Shown one piece after another: positions 37,464-47,366 of a DNA stretch of 64,000 nucleotides; positions within the stretch are counted from its first letter, which is position 1; the number at the start of each line of letters is the position of its first letter. This stretch comes from Marihabitans asiaticum (lineage in GTDB: Bacteria; Actinomycetota; Actinomycetes; Actinomycetales; Dermatophilaceae), in contig NZ_VIUW01000005.1 in the NCBI RefSeq assembly GCF_007828725.1, positions 1-64,000 of the forward strand. Reading direction: 5' to 3'. Below the pieces are notes generated by a model. The model did no database searches and was not told the DNA's origin. It was given only the letters and a program-made list of their open reading frames with translations. Position numbers and translations under genes: made by a program.

Positions 37464-38456
37464 GTGGCCGTCAGCAACACTCCTCGCGCGAAGACCGAGC
37501 GTCTGATGAACCTCACCATGTGCCTGCTCTCCACCCGTCGGGCCCTGCCCAAGGCCCGGATCCGCACCATGGTCGAGTCCTACGCCGGGGTCGCCTCGGA
37601 CGAGGCCTTCGAGCGGATGTTCGAGCGTGACAAGGACGAGCTGCGCGAGCTCGGCATCCCGTTGGTGACCGAGCACATCGGCGGAGCCTTCGACGACGAG
37701 GTGGGCTACCGCATCGACCAGCGCGACTACGCGCTGCCCGAGATCGACCTCGAGCCGGACGAGCTGGCCGTCGTCGGCCTGGCCACCCGGACCTGGGAGC
37801 ACGCCGCCCTGGCCCCGTCGGCAGCCACCGCCTGGCGCAAGGTCTCGTCCGCCGACGGCACGGGAGAGGCGACCGAGACCCCCTTCGTCGGCATCGAGCC
37901 GAGCGTCGGTGGGGGAGAGCCGGCCTTCGCGGCGCTGAAGGACGCGACCCTCGGCGCCCGGTCGGTGACCTTCGACTATGCGAAGGGGGGAGCCGGCCGG
38001 CCCCAGACCCGCCGGGTCGACCCGTGGTCGCTCACCGCCTGGCGCGGGCGGTGGTACCTCACCGGGTACGACCACGACCGCGGCGAGCCACGAATCTTCC
38101 GCCTCTCCCGGATCACCTCCGCCGTGCAGGCCACCGGACCGCTGACCCATCCCGCCCCGGACGAGCACGACCCGCAGGCCGCGATCGAAGCGATCGCGGG
38201 CGGCGAGCGGGCGACCACCTCGGCGGTGCTGCGGGTCCGGGTCGGGGCGGGGCACTCCCTTCGCCGTCGGGCCCGCTCGACCACCACCCTGGACGACGAC
38301 TGGGACCGGGTCGAGCTGGAGATCCCCTCGCCGGTCGCCTTCGCCGAGGAGGTCGTGGGCTACGGGGCCGACGTCGTCGCCGAGCAGCCGCCCGAGCTCG
38401 TCGACGCGGTGGTGGCCCGCCTGCGCGGGGTCCTCGGGCAGGGGGAGACGCGATGA
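37464..38456 (+). CDS. pafB: WYL-domain transcriptional activator subunit PafB
   Basis: 330 residues. N-terminal winged-helix region (TERLMNLTMCLLSTRRALPKARIRTMVESY), then a WYL domain (RVDPWSLTAWRGRWYLTGYD, RIFRLSRI) and a C-terminal WCX-like part. PafBC is the mycobacterial LexA-independent DNA-damage activator. GTG start with TAGCGT at 37451-37456, 7 nt upstream. The stop overlaps pafC by 4 bp. Confidence 0.93.
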   Translation: MAVSNTPRAKTERLMNLTMCLLSTRRALPKARIRTMVESYAGVASDEAFERMFERDKDELRELGIPLVTEHIGGAFDDEVGYRIDQRDYALPEIDLEPDELAVVGLATRTWEHAALAPSAATAWRKVSSADGTGEATETPFVGIEPSVGGGEPAFAALKDATLGARSVTFDYAKGGAGRPQTRRVDPWSLTAWRGRWYLTGYDHDRGEPRIFRLSRITSAVQATGPLTHPAPDEHDPQAAIEAIAGGERATTSAVLRVRVGAGHSLRRRARSTTTLDDDWDRVELEIPSPVAFAEEVVGYGADVVAEQPPELVDAVVARLRGVLGQGETR

Positions 38457-39421
38457 GCCCCCGCCCACCTGCGGAGCCGGCGACCACCCGGGTCAAGCGG
38501 CTGCTGACGATGGTGCCCTGGCTCGTCTCGCGGCAGGGGATCGACCTCGCCGAGGCGGCCGCGGGGCTCGGGGTCACCGAGAGCCAGCTGACCGACGACC
38601 TCGACCTGCTCTTCATGTGCGGGTACGGACCGATGACCGACGAGCTGATCGACGTCAGCTACGAGGCGGGCCGGGTCTTCGTCGACAACGCCGACGCGAT
38701 CAGCCGGCCGCTGCGGCTCGGGGTCGACGAGGCCGTCACCGTCATCGTCGGCCTGCGCGCCCTCGCCGCCTCCGGCGCCGCCCCGTCCGACGCGGTGGAG
38801 CGGGCGCTCACCAAGGTCGAGCAGGCCTGCGCCGCGGTCTCTGGGATCGAGCGGGTCGTCGTCATCCCCGACCACGCCGACGCCGAGGGCAAGGACCTGC
38901 TGCAGAGCGCGAGCTCCGCGGTGCAGGAGCGGCGACGCGTGCACCTGAGCTACCTCGTGCCCTCCCGCGACGAGCGCACCGAGCGCGACGTCGACCCGAT
39001 GCGGGTGGTGGCCCTCGACGGGCACTGGTACCTCGAGGGGTGGTGCCACCGGGCCAGGGACACCCGGCTCTTCCGGCTCGACCGGATCGAGGCGCTGAGC
39101 GTCCTCGACGAGGACGGCACCCCGCCCGAGGGCGCCCGCAGCCGAGACCTCAGCTCCGGCGCCTACCCGTCCGACGTCGGCCACGACGCCGTCACCCTGC
39201 GGCTGCGCCCGGCGGCCCGGTGGGTGGCGGAGTACTACCCGGTGCAGGAGCTGCGCGAGGACGGTGAGGACCTCGTGGTGACCCTCGCGGCCCGCGACGA
39301 GGACTGGCTGGCCCGGCTCGTGCTGCGCGGCGGGGGAGAGATCGGTATCGAGGCGCCCGCCTCGGCCGCCGAGGCGGTCATGGCCCGCGCACAGGCCGCG
39401 CTGGGTGAGTACACCGGCTGA
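38453..39421 (+). CDS. pafC: WYL-domain transcriptional activator subunit PafC
   Basis: 322 residues with the same layout as PafB: an N-terminal helix-turn-helix-like segment ([25 protein letters not shown]), a WYL domain ([31 protein letters not shown]) and a WCX end. Translationally coupled to pafB (ATGA), consistent with a heterodimer. Expected targets are DNA-repair genes. Confidence 0.93.
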   Translation: MSPRPPAEPATTRVKRLLTMVPWLVSRQGIDLAEAAAGLGVTESQLTDDLDLLFMCGYGPMTDELIDVSYEAGRVFVDNADAISRPLRLGVDEAVTVIVGLRALAASGAAPSDAVERALTKVEQACAAVSGIERVVVIPDHADAEGKDLLQSASSAVQERRRVHLSYLVPSRDERTERDVDPMRVVALDGHWYLEGWCHRARDTRLFRLDRIEALSVLDEDGTPPEGARSRDLSSGAYPSDVGHDAVTLRLRPAARWVAEYYPVQELREDGEDLVVTLAARDEDWLARLVLRGGGEIGIEAPASAAEAVMARAQAALGEYTG

Positions 39422-39427
39422 CGCGCG

Positions 39428-39433
39428 TACACT
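39428..39433 (+). promoter_or_regulatory. Probable -10 box for tatA
   Basis: TACACT lies just after pafC and would give a leader of about 46 nt before the tatA ATG. Position and hexamer only. Confidence 0.4.
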
Positions 39434-39485
39434 CGGCGGCAGGCACGACCAGCACCGGTGCTCAACGATGCGAAAGGCCACCGCT

Positions 39486-39821
39486 ATGCCCTCCCTGGGA
39501 CCGATGGAGATCATCCTCATCCTCGTGGTGATCCTCCTGCTCTTCGGCTTCAAGAAGCTGCCTGACGCCGCCCGGAGCCTGGGCAAGTCCGCGCGGGTCT
39601 TCAAGTCAGAGGTCAACGAGATGAAGGAAGAGGACCGCCAGCGCGAGGAGGCCAGGCGCACCCGCGAGCAGGGCACCCTCTCCGGCTCGGCCCCCACGGG
39701 CTCGACGAGCACCACCCGCAGCGAGCCGGTCCGCGACACCGAGCAGCACGCCGCCGACGGCAACGCGATGATCGACGAGTCCCGGCCGCGCACGGACAAC
39801 CAGTCCGGCCCGGTCTCCTGA
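39486..39821 (+). CDS. tatA: Twin-arginine translocase subunit TatA
   Basis: 111 residues. One N-terminal transmembrane helix ([15 protein letters not shown]), the FG hinge, and an amphipathic helix [20 protein letters not shown], then a polar disordered tail. TatA oligomers form the pore for folded Tat substrates. tatC follows after 32 bp. ATG 39486 is preferred over an in-frame ATG at 39468. Confidence 0.94.
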   Translation: MPSLGPMEIILILVVILLLFGFKKLPDAARSLGKSARVFKSEVNEMKEEDRQREEARRTREQGTLSGSAPTGSTSTTRSEPVRDTEQHAADGNAMIDESRPRTDNQSGPVS

Positions 39822-39853
39822 AGCACACGCCCTTCGCCATCCGCTGACGCCAC

Positions 39854-40675
39854 GTGGCCAGACGACGACGCCCGCCCAAGGACCCCGAGGGGCGGATGCC
39901 GCTCAAGGAGCACCTCCTCGAGCTGCGCCGCCGCCTCGTCATCGCCGCGATCGCGGTGGTCATCGGGGCGATCGTCGGGTGGATCTACTACGACCCGATC
40001 TACGAGCAGCTGTCCCAGCCGTTCCGTGACTACAAGGACCAGAACCCCGACAGCATCGTCGCGCTGAACTTCGCCAACCCGACGGCGGCGTTCAGCCAGC
40101 AGCTCTCGATCTCGATCTTCGTCGGCATCCTGCTCGCCAGCCCGGTGTGGATGTACCAGATCTGGGCGTTCATCATGCCGGGCCTGACCAAGCGCGAGAA
40201 GCGGGTCTCGCTGGCCTTCTTCGCCGCGACGGTGCCGCTCTTCGCCGCCGGATGCATCTTCGCCTACTACACCCTGCCCAAGGCCCTGCTCATCCTCTAC
40301 GGCTTCACCCCGGACGAGAACACGAGCAGCAACATCCAGAGCACCACCGACTACTTCACCTTCGTCACCCGCTTCATCCTCGCCTTCGGCGCGGCCTGGC
40401 TGCTGCCGGTCGTGCTCGTCGCCCTCGCCGCGCTCGGGATCCTCAGCGCGCGGCAGATGCTCGCCGCGTGGCGGCCGGCGGTGCTGCTCATCTTCGTCGC
40501 CGCGGCGATCATCACCCCTACGCCCGACCCGTTCACGATGTTCCTCCTCGCCGGACCGCTCGTGCTGCTGTACTTCGGGGCATGCGGGATCGCGGCTCTC
40601 ATCGGCAGGAAGCGCCAGGAGGCACGACCGGACTGGCTCGACACCCCCGAGGACGAGGCCTCGACCCTCGAGTGA
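39854..40675 (+). CDS. tatC: Sec-independent protein translocase subunit TatC
   Basis: 273 residues, six transmembrane helices. Signature PLKEHLLELRRRLVIAAIAV at the N-terminus (conserved Glu binding twin-arginine peptides) and SPVWMYQIWAFIMPGLTKRE after helix 2. GTG start. The TGA overlaps the next GTG (GTGA), coupling it to the lipid-kinase gene. Confidence 0.96.
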   Translation: MARRRRPPKDPEGRMPLKEHLLELRRRLVIAAIAVVIGAIVGWIYYDPIYEQLSQPFRDYKDQNPDSIVALNFANPTAAFSQQLSISIFVGILLASPVWMYQIWAFIMPGLTKREKRVSLAFFAATVPLFAAGCIFAYYTLPKALLILYGFTPDENTSSNIQSTTDYFTFVTRFILAFGAAWLLPVVLVALAALGILSARQMLAAWRPAVLLIFVAAAIITPTPDPFTMFLLAGPLVLLYFGACGIAALIGRKRQEARPDWLDTPEDEASTLE

Positions 40676-41559
40676 GCCGGGTCGGCCTGCTCGTCAACCC
40701 CACCGCCGGCAAGAACGCCGGCGCCCGGGTCGGGACCACGGTCGCCGACCTGCTCGAGCGTGGCGGGGCCGAGGTCGTCGACCTCAGCGGGCTGGACGCC
40801 CACCGCGCCGAGGCGAAGGCCCGCTCTGCCGTCGAGGAGGGCGCCATCGACACCCTCGCCGTCGTCGGCGGAGACGGTGCGGTGCACCTCGGGGTCAACG
40901 TGTGCGCCCAGAGCGAGGTGCCGCTGGGCATCGTGGCGCTGGGCACCGGCAACGACAACGCCCGGGAGATCGGCCTGCCGGTCAAGGACGTCGAGACCGC
41001 CGTCGAGCGGATCCTGCATGGCGAGCCACGGCCGGTCGACCTCGGCCGCGCTCGCTCGGCGGGCGGCGAGGAAAGATGGTTCCTCGGCGTCCTCAGTGGA
41101 GGCTTCGACGCCATCGTCAACGAGCGGGCCAACCGGATGCGCTGGCCTCGGGGAGCGGCGCGCTACAACCTCGCCATCCTGCGCGAGCTGCCCGTCTTCT
41201 CGCCGATCCCGTACACCCTCGTCCTCGACGGGGAGGAGCTGCACGCCCGGGCGATGCTCACCTGCGTCGGCAACGGCCGGGCTTACGGCGGCGGGATGAA
41301 GGTCACCCCCGACGCCGACCTCACCGACGGGTTGCTCGACGTCCTCGTCGTCGACGAGATCAGCATCCCCGAGTTCCTGCGCGTCTTCCCCAGGGTCTTC
41401 TCCGGCTCGCACACCGACCACCCGCAGGTGCGCCTGCACCGGGCCCGCAGCGTGCGTCTCGAGGCGGCCGGGATCGTCGCCTACGCCGACGGCGAGCGGC
41501 TTTTCCCCCTCCCGCTCGACGTCGAGGCCGTCCCCGGAGCGCTCCGCGTCATCGTCTAG
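40672..41559 (+). CDS. Diacylglycerol kinase-family lipid kinase
   Basis: 295 residues of the DAGK catalytic family: LLVNPTAGKNAG, the glycine-rich VVGGDGAVHLGVN, LGTGNDNAREIGLP, and C-terminal GGGMKVTPDADLTDGLLDV. Likely phosphorylates a lipid (diacylglycerol, or a related lipid in the PI/PIM pathway); substrate not decidable. Co-translated with tatC. Confidence 0.92.
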   Translation: MSRVGLLVNPTAGKNAGARVGTTVADLLERGGAEVVDLSGLDAHRAEAKARSAVEEGAIDTLAVVGGDGAVHLGVNVCAQSEVPLGIVALGTGNDNAREIGLPVKDVETAVERILHGEPRPVDLGRARSAGGEERWFLGVLSGGFDAIVNERANRMRWPRGAARYNLAILRELPVFSPIPYTLVLDGEELHARAMLTCVGNGRAYGGGMKVTPDADLTDGLLDVLVVDEISIPEFLRVFPRVFSGSHTDHPQVRLHRARSVRLEAAGIVAYADGERLFPLPLDVEAVPGALRVIV

Positions 41560-41582
41560 AGGTCCCGACTAGCCTGGCGAGC

Positions 41583-44339
41583 ATGGCACCCGCCCCCCTC
41601 GACGAGTTCGCCGCGACCCTCGACTTCGCCCTGGACGACTTCCAGACGCAAGGCTGCGAGGCGATCGCCGCGGGCCACGGGGTGCTCGTCGCCGCCCCGA
41701 CGGGGGCCGGCAAGACCGTGGTGGGCGAGTTCGCGGTGCACCTCGCGCTGCAGCGCGGGCAGAAGGCGTTCTACACCACCCCGATCAAGGCGCTCTCGAA
41801 CCAGAAGTACCACGAGCTCGCCGCCCGCCACGGCCACGACCAGGTCGGGCTGCTCACCGGTGACACCTCGATCAACGGCGAGGCCCCGGTCGTCGTCATG
41901 ACCACCGAGGTGCTGCGCAACATGATCTACGCGGGCAGCGCCACCCTCGACCAGCTCGGCTTCGTCGTCATGGACGAGGTGCACTACCTCGCCGACCGCT
42001 TCCGCGGAGCCGTCTGGGAAGAGGTGATCATCCATCTGCCGCAGTCGGTCCAGCTGGTCTCGCTCTCGGCGACGGTGAGCAACGCCGAGGAGTTCGGCGC
42101 GTGGCTGGCCGAGGTGCGCGGCGGCAACGAGATCGTCGTCTCCGAGACCCGCCCGGTCCCGCTCTGGCAGCACATGCAGGTCCAGCGCGAGGTCTACGAC
42201 CTCTTCGCCGGTGGCGCGACACCGGACCCGAGCCGCGCCGCCCGGGTCAACCCGCGCCTGCTCGAGGCGATCCGCTCCGCGACCCGGTCGAGCGGCGAGG
42301 ACCCGCCGGGCCGTCGCGACCGCGGCGGCCGTCAGGGTGGACGAGAGCGGGGGCGAAGGGGGGAGAGCCGCCCGGGCCGGCCGGGTGCTGGTGGCCGCTT
42401 CGGCGGAGCCGCGTCACGCACCCAGGTCATCGAGCAGCTCGACCGCGAGGGGCTGCTGCCGGCGATCACCTTCATCTTCAGCCGGGCTGGCTGCGAGGGC
42501 GCCGTCGGTCAGCTGCTCGCGAACGACGTGCGCCTCATCAGCTCGGAGGAGGGCCGCCGCAACCGGCGCACGCTCGAGGAGCGCTCGGCGGTGCTTGAGG
42601 GCGAGGACCTGAGCGTCCTCGGCTACCACCAGCTCCTGGCGGGCCTCGAGCGGGGCTACGCACCTCACCACGCCGGGATGCTCCCGATCTTCCGCGAGGT
42701 CGTCGAGGAGCTCTTCACGGCGGGCCGGGTCAAGGCGGTCTTCGCGACCGAGACCCTCGCCCTGGGGATCAACATGCCCGCCCGGACGGTCGTCATCGAG
42801 CGGCTGGTGAAGTTCAACGGCGAGGCGCACGTCGACATCACCCCCGCCGAGTACACCCAGCTGACCGGCCGAGCCGGCCGCCGGGGCATCGACGTCGAGG
42901 GGCACGCGCTCGTCGTGTGGTCGCGCGGCATGGACCCCGAGCAGGTCGCCGGGCTCGCCTCGACCCGGACCTACCCGCTCCGCTCGAGCTTCGCCCCGAC
43001 GTACAACATGGCGGTCAACCTCGTCGCCACGGTCGGCCGCGCGACAGCCCGGGAGATCCTCGAGACCTCCTTCGCCCAGTTCCAGGCCGACCGCTCCGTC
43101 GTGGGACTGGCGACGACGCTGCGCTCCCAGCAGGAGTCGCTCGACGGCTACGCGGAGGCGATGCACTGCGACCTCGGCGACTTCCGTGAGTACGCGCAGA
43201 TCCGGCACCGGATCACCGAGCTGGAGAAGGCCGGCCGCAAGCAACGATCCGCCGCGCGGCGGGCCGAGACCGCAGTCTCCCTCGAGGCCCTGCGCCGCGG
43301 CGACGTCATCATGATCGGGGGCCGCCGCTCGGGACGGGCGCTCGTGGTGCAGCCCGCCAAGACGTACAAGGGACGCCCCGGCGACCCTCTCGTGCTCACC
43401 GAGCACAAGCAGGTTCGACGCCTCGAGCCGCACGACCTCGACGGACCGGTCACCCCCTTCGCCACCGTCGACGTCCCCAAGGGCTTCAACCCCCGCTCGC
43501 CCAAGCATCGCTCCGACCTCGCCGCGACCTTGCGGATCAAGGCACCGCAGGAGGCGCCGCCCCCGCCGATCGAGGAGCGGGCGCGCCAGGCCGCGGCCGG
43601 CACCGACGGCAAGGTCGAGGAGCTGCGCTCGGCGCTGCGCGCCCACCCGTGCCACGCCTGCCCGGACCGCGAGGAGCACGCCCGGTGGTCCCAGCGGTGG
43701 TGGCGGCTCAAGCGCGAGCAGGCACAGGTGCAGCGCACCGTGGACTCGCGCACCGGGTCGGTCGCGGCGACCTTCGAGCGGATCTGCGGCGTGCTCACCG
43801 ACCTCGGCTACCTCGACGGCGACGGTGAGACGGTGACCGCCGACGGGGCGCGCCTGCGCCGCCTGTACTCCGACAAGGACCTGCTCGCCGCGCAGTGCCT
43901 GCGCTCGGGCTCCTGGCAGCGGCTCGACCCCGCCGAGCTCGCCGCCGTGGTCTCGATGCTCGTGCACGAGCCGCGCCGGGACGAGACCGACCTCAGCCCG
44001 CGCCTGCCCACCGACGGGGTGGTCGAGGCCTGGCAGGAGATGCAGGTGCAGTGGGCCGAGATCGAGGCCCGCGAGCACACGGCCGGCCTGGACCCGACCC
44101 GTCACCCCGACGCCGGGATCGCCTGGGAGGTCCACCGCTGGGCCAGCGGACGCCGTCTCGACGAGGTGCTCGGCTCGGGCGACATGACCGCGGGCGACTT
44201 CGTGCGCCGGTGCAAGCAGCTGGTCGACCTGCTCGACCAGGTGGCCAAGGCGACCGAGGACCAGCGGCTGCGGCGCACCGCGCGCAGCGCGATCGAGAGC
44301 GTGATGCGCGGGGTCGTCGCCGCGGACCGGATCGACTGA
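41583..44339 (+). CDS. DEAD/DEAH-box (Ski2/Mtr4-like) helicase HelY
   Basis: 918 residues. RecA1 with Walker A APTGAGKT (38-45) and DEVH box (131-134); RecA2 with LGINMPARTVVIE and QLTGRAGRRGID (motif VI); a long linker rich in Arg/Gly after about 230 (PPGRRDRGGRQGGRERGRRG) and a C-terminal helical DSHCT-like domain (VSMLVHEPRRDE). This is the Ski2-like HelY family, presumed RNA helicase. ATG with TAGCCT at 41570-41575, 7 nt upstream. Same neighbourhood as mycobacterial helY after tatC. Confidence 0.93.
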   Translation: MAPAPLDEFAATLDFALDDFQTQGCEAIAAGHGVLVAAPTGAGKTVVGEFAVHLALQRGQKAFYTTPIKALSNQKYHELAARHGHDQVGLLTGDTSINGEAPVVVMTTEVLRNMIYAGSATLDQLGFVVMDEVHYLADRFRGAVWEEVIIHLPQSVQLVSLSATVSNAEEFGAWLAEVRGGNEIVVSETRPVPLWQHMQVQREVYDLFAGGATPDPSRAARVNPRLLEAIRSATRSSGEDPPGRRDRGGRQGGRERGRRGESRPGRPGAGGRFGGAASRTQVIEQLDREGLLPAITFIFSRAGCEGAVGQLLANDVRLISSEEGRRNRRTLEERSAVLEGEDLSVLGYHQLLAGLERGYAPHHAGMLPIFREVVEELFTAGRVKAVFATETLALGINMPARTVVIERLVKFNGEAHVDITPAEYTQLTGRAGRRGIDVEGHALVVWSRGMDPEQVAGLASTRTYPLRSSFAPTYNMAVNLVATVGRATAREILETSFAQFQADRSVVGLATTLRSQQESLDGYAEAMHCDLGDFREYAQIRHRITELEKAGRKQRSAARRAETAVSLEALRRGDVIMIGGRRSGRALVVQPAKTYKGRPGDPLVLTEHKQVRRLEPHDLDGPVTPFATVDVPKGFNPRSPKHRSDLAATLRIKAPQEAPPPPIEERARQAAAGTDGKVEELRSALRAHPCHACPDREEHARWSQRWWRLKREQAQVQRTVDSRTGSVAATFERICGVLTDLGYLDGDGETVTADGARLRRLYSDKDLLAAQCLRSGSWQRLDPAELAAVVSMLVHEPRRDETDLSPRLPTDGVVEAWQEMQVQWAEIEAREHTAGLDPTRHPDAGIAWEVHRWASGRRLDEVLGSGDMTAGDFVRRCKQLVDLLDQVAKATEDQRLRRTARSAIESVMRGVVAADRID

Positions 44340-44348
44340 CCGCCCGGC

Positions 44349-45284
44349 TCAGCCCTCCGGGTAGAGCGCTGCCGCCGCACGTCCCAACGGGCCGGTGAGG
44401 CCGTGCTCGACCGCGAGCCGGCTCATCTGCGCCGGGTCGGGCAGCTCCTGCGGGATCCGCAGGTCGACCTCGGTGACCGGCACGTCGAGAGCGACCCGCA
44501 CCACCCGGGGCGCCGCGTCGAGATACTCCGTGGCCGCCTCGAGCCGGGCGCGCTGAGCGCCCTTGATCGCCGGATCACCGCTGTCCACGGCCTCCCGCAC
44601 GCCCGCCAACGACCCGTGCGCGGCGATGAGCTTGGCCGCCGTCTTTTCCCCGATCCCGGCGACACCGGGCAGCCCGTCGCTGGTGTCGCCGCGCAGCACG
44701 GCCATGTCGGCGTAGGCGTCGCCGGACGTCACCGCGTACTTGGCCCGCAGGAACGCCTCGTCGACGAGGTCTGGGTCACGGACGCCACCACGCGCTGTGT
44801 AGACCACACGGGTGGAGCTGGCGTCGTCGACGAGCTGGAAGAGGTCACGGTCGCCGGTCACGACGTCGACCGGCATCTGCCCGCGGTAGTGGTGGGCGAG
44901 CGTGCCGATCACGTCGTCGGCCTCGTAGTCGGCGGCGCCGACCCGGGGGACGCCTAGGGCGGCCAGGCACTCGGCGATCACCGGGACCTGAGGGCTCAGC
45001 TCGTCGGGCACCTCCTCGCCCTCGGCGGCATCCTCGGCCATCCGGTGCGTCTTGTACGTGGGGATGGCATCGACCCGCCACTGCGGGCGCCAGTCGTCGT
45101 CCCAGCAGGCAGCGAGGTGCGTGGGGGAGTAGCGACCGACCAGGGTCGCGACCATGTCGACGAAGCCGGCGACCGCGTTGGTCGGCAGGCCCGACGGACC
45201 CCCTTCGCGCGCCGGGACGCCGTAGAAGGCCCGGAAGTACAGGCTCGCGGAGTCGAGCAGGAGCAGACGGGGCGACGGCGACAT
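44349..45284 (-). CDS. Stand-alone 5'-3' exonuclease (PolA N-domain type)
   Basis: 311 residues. LLLLDSASLYFRAFYG, VDAIPTYKTHR, GAADYEADDVIGTLA, DVVTGDRDLFQLVDD and LPGVAGIGEKTAAKLI are FEN/PolA 5'-nuclease motifs with all metal-binding acids present; there is no polymerase domain. It removes flaps or RNA primers, as a paralogue of the PolA exonuclease domain. Start supported by a minus-strand TACGCT (45297-45292), 7 nt upstream. Ortholog position matches Rv2090 beside helY (from memory). Confidence 0.93.
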   Translation of the reverse strand: MSPSPRLLLLDSASLYFRAFYGVPAREGGPSGLPTNAVAGFVDMVATLVGRYSPTHLAACWDDDWRPQWRVDAIPTYKTHRMAEDAAEGEEVPDELSPQVPVIAECLAALGVPRVGAADYEADDVIGTLAHHYRGQMPVDVVTGDRDLFQLVDDASSTRVVYTARGGVRDPDLVDEAFLRAKYAVTSGDAYADMAVLRGDTSDGLPGVAGIGEKTAAKLIAAHGSLAGVREAVDSGDPAIKGAQRARLEAATEYLDAAPRVVRVALDVPVTEVDLRIPQELPDPAQMSRLAVEHGLTGPLGRAAAALYPEG

Positions 45285-45339
45285 GTGGCCCAGCGTAGAG
45301 CGGTCCGCCGCAGGGCCCGCTCTCGCTTAGGGTCGATGC

Positions 45340-45768
45340 ATGGAAGACGCAGACCGGCGCATCCTCGACCTGCTCGTCGAGGACGGCAGGGCCAGCTACA
45401 CCGAGCTGGGCAAGGCGGTCGGGCTCTCGACCTCCGCGGTGCACCAGCGGGTCCGCCGGATGGAGGAGCGGGGGGTGCTGCGCGGGTTCACCGCGGTCGT
45501 CGACCACGCCCAGGCGGGACGACCGCTCACTGCCTTCGTCGAGGCGACGCCGCTGGACAACAACGACCCCGACGACGTGCCGGAGCGGCTGCGCGGCATC
45601 GACGGAGTCGTCGCCTGCTACAGCGTCGCGGGAGACGCCAACTACCTGCTCATGGTGCGCGTCGCCACCCCACAGGCCCTGGAGGCCCTCATCGCGGCGC
45701 TGCGCGCCCGGGCCCACGTCTCGACCAAGACCACCGTCGTGCTCTCCACCCCGTGGGAGCGTCGCTGA
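45340..45768 (+). CDS. Lrp/AsnC family transcriptional regulator
   Basis: 142 residues. N-terminal helix-turn-helix DRRILDLLVEDGRASYTELG and LSTSAVHQRVRRMEERGVL, C-terminal RAM effector domain (YSVAGDANYLLMVRV). Octameric feast/famine-type regulator; ligand unknown. ATG with TAGGGT at 45328-45333, 6 nt upstream (leaderless). lnt starts 2 bp after the stop. Confidence 0.93.
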   Translation: MEDADRRILDLLVEDGRASYTELGKAVGLSTSAVHQRVRRMEERGVLRGFTAVVDHAQAGRPLTAFVEATPLDNNDPDDVPERLRGIDGVVACYSVAGDANYLLMVRVATPQALEALIAALRARAHVSTKTTVVLSTPWERR

Positions 45769-45770
45769 CC

Positions 45771-47366
45771 GTGCGCCCTGCAGCGTCCTTCCGGCCACCC
45801 TGGTGGGCCCGAGCCGTGCTCGCCGCAGGCGGCGGGCTGCTCGTCTGGCTCACCTTCCCCGACCACGGTCTTCACCCCCTCGGGGTGCCCGGGACCGCGC
45901 TGATCTGCCTCGCGATGTGGGGGAGCAGGGCGCGAGGCGCCTTCGCCCTCGGCCTGCTCGCCGGGCTTGCGATCTTCGCACCGACCCTGCACTGGTCCGG
46001 CATCTACGTCGGCGCCTTCCCGTGGCTGGCACTGGCCACCGTCCAGGCGCTGTACGTCGCGGTCATGGGAGCGGTCGTCGCCGCGGTGCAGCGGCCCCTG
46101 ATCCTCCGGGGAAGGGAGGGGCTCGCGGCGCTCACCTTCGCCCTCGCCTGGGTGCTGCAGGAGCTGGTGCGCGGGTCCGTGCCGTTCGGCGGCTTCCCGT
46201 GGGCCCGGCTCGCCTTTGGCCAGGCCGACAGCCCGGTGGCGCGGTGGGCCTGGGTGGGCGGCGCGCCGCTGGTCAGCCTCGTCATGGTCCTCCTCGGCAC
46301 CGCGCTCGCGGCCGTCGTCATCCGTCGCAGCGGGACCGATCTCGTGGCACTCGGGGCGGCCGCGGTGCTCGCGCTGGCGGGCCTGGCTCTCCCGCTCCCG
46401 GCGATGGCCGGGGACGACGCCACCCCGGCGCGGGTTGCCCTCGTCCAGGGGAACGTCCCAGCCCCCGGGCTGGACTTCAACGCCGAGCGGCGCAAGGTGC
46501 TCGACAACCACGTGACCGGCACCGAGACCCTCGCCGAGCGTGGTGAGCAGATCGACGTCGTCGTGTGGCCGGAGAACTCCAGCGACATCGACCCGTTGCG
46601 CAACGCCGACGCGGCCGCCCAGGTGCAGCGGGCGCTCGCCGCCGTCGACGTACCCCTCGTCGTCGGTGCGATCCTCGACGAGCCGGCCCCCGAGGTCTCC
46701 AACGCCAGCCTGCTCTACGCACCCGGCCAGGACGAGCCGGTGAGCCGCTACGTCAAGCAGCACCCCGTCCCCTTCGCCGAGTACGTCCCCTACCGGGACT
46801 TCTTCCGCCTCTTCTCCGACAAGGTCGACCTCGTGCGGGTCGGCTTCGCGAAGGGGGAGGGCCCCCGCTCCTTCGAGATCCAGGGGGCGCAGGCCCCCTT
46901 CGCCCTCGTCCCGACGATCTGCTTCGAGGTGGCCTATGACGGCCTGATGCGCGACGCCGTCGCCCACGCCGACGCCACCGGGACCCCGAGCGTGCTCCTC
47001 GTGCAGACCAACAACGCGACCTTCGGGTACACCGCCGAGTCCACCCAGCAGCTGGCGATCTCGCGGATCCGGGCGATCGAGCACGGCCGGCCCGTCGCCC
47101 ATGTCTCCACCGTGGGGGTCTCGGCGGTGATCGGGCCCGACGGCGCCGTCGACCAACCCACCGAGCTCTTCACCCCGGCGCAGATCGTCTCGACCCTCGG
47201 CGCGCGCTCCGGTCTGACCCCCGCCGACCGCCTGGGGCCGTGGGTGGAGTGGCTCTGCGGGGTCGGCCTGCTCGGCCTGCTCCTCGCCTCACGGCGCCGA
47301 CCGGGTCGGCCAGATAGGCTCGAGGGTCAGACCATCACCGAAGCGGAGATCCATGACCGTGCCTGA
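45771..47366 (+). CDS. lnt: Apolipoprotein N-acyltransferase
   Basis: 531 residues. About seven N-terminal transmembrane helices (1-215), a periplasmic nitrilase domain with catalytic Glu in VVWPENSSDIDP, Lys in RYVKQHPVPFAEYVPYR and Cys in TICFEVAYDGLMR, then a final helix (WLCGVGLLGLLLA). Transfers a fatty acid to the N-terminal Cys of lipoproteins such as the FKBP at 34949. Overlaps ppm1 by 14 bp; in M. tuberculosis the two activities are fused in one polypeptide (Rv2051c). Confidence 0.95.
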   Translation: MRPAASFRPPWWARAVLAAGGGLLVWLTFPDHGLHPLGVPGTALICLAMWGSRARGAFALGLLAGLAIFAPTLHWSGIYVGAFPWLALATVQALYVAVMGAVVAAVQRPLILRGREGLAALTFALAWVLQELVRGSVPFGGFPWARLAFGQADSPVARWAWVGGAPLVSLVMVLLGTALAAVVIRRSGTDLVALGAAAVLALAGLALPLPAMAGDDATPARVALVQGNVPAPGLDFNAERRKVLDNHVTGTETLAERGEQIDVVVWPENSSDIDPLRNADAAAQVQRALAAVDVPLVVGAILDEPAPEVSNASLLYAPGQDEPVSRYVKQHPVPFAEYVPYRDFFRLFSDKVDLVRVGFAKGEGPRSFEIQGAQAPFALVPTICFEVAYDGLMRDAVAHADATGTPSVLLVQTNNATFGYTAESTQQLAISRIRAIEHGRPVAHVSTVGVSAVIGPDGAVDQPTELFTPAQIVSTLGARSGLTPADRLGPWVEWLCGVGLLGLLLASRRRPGRPDRLEGQTITEAEIHDRA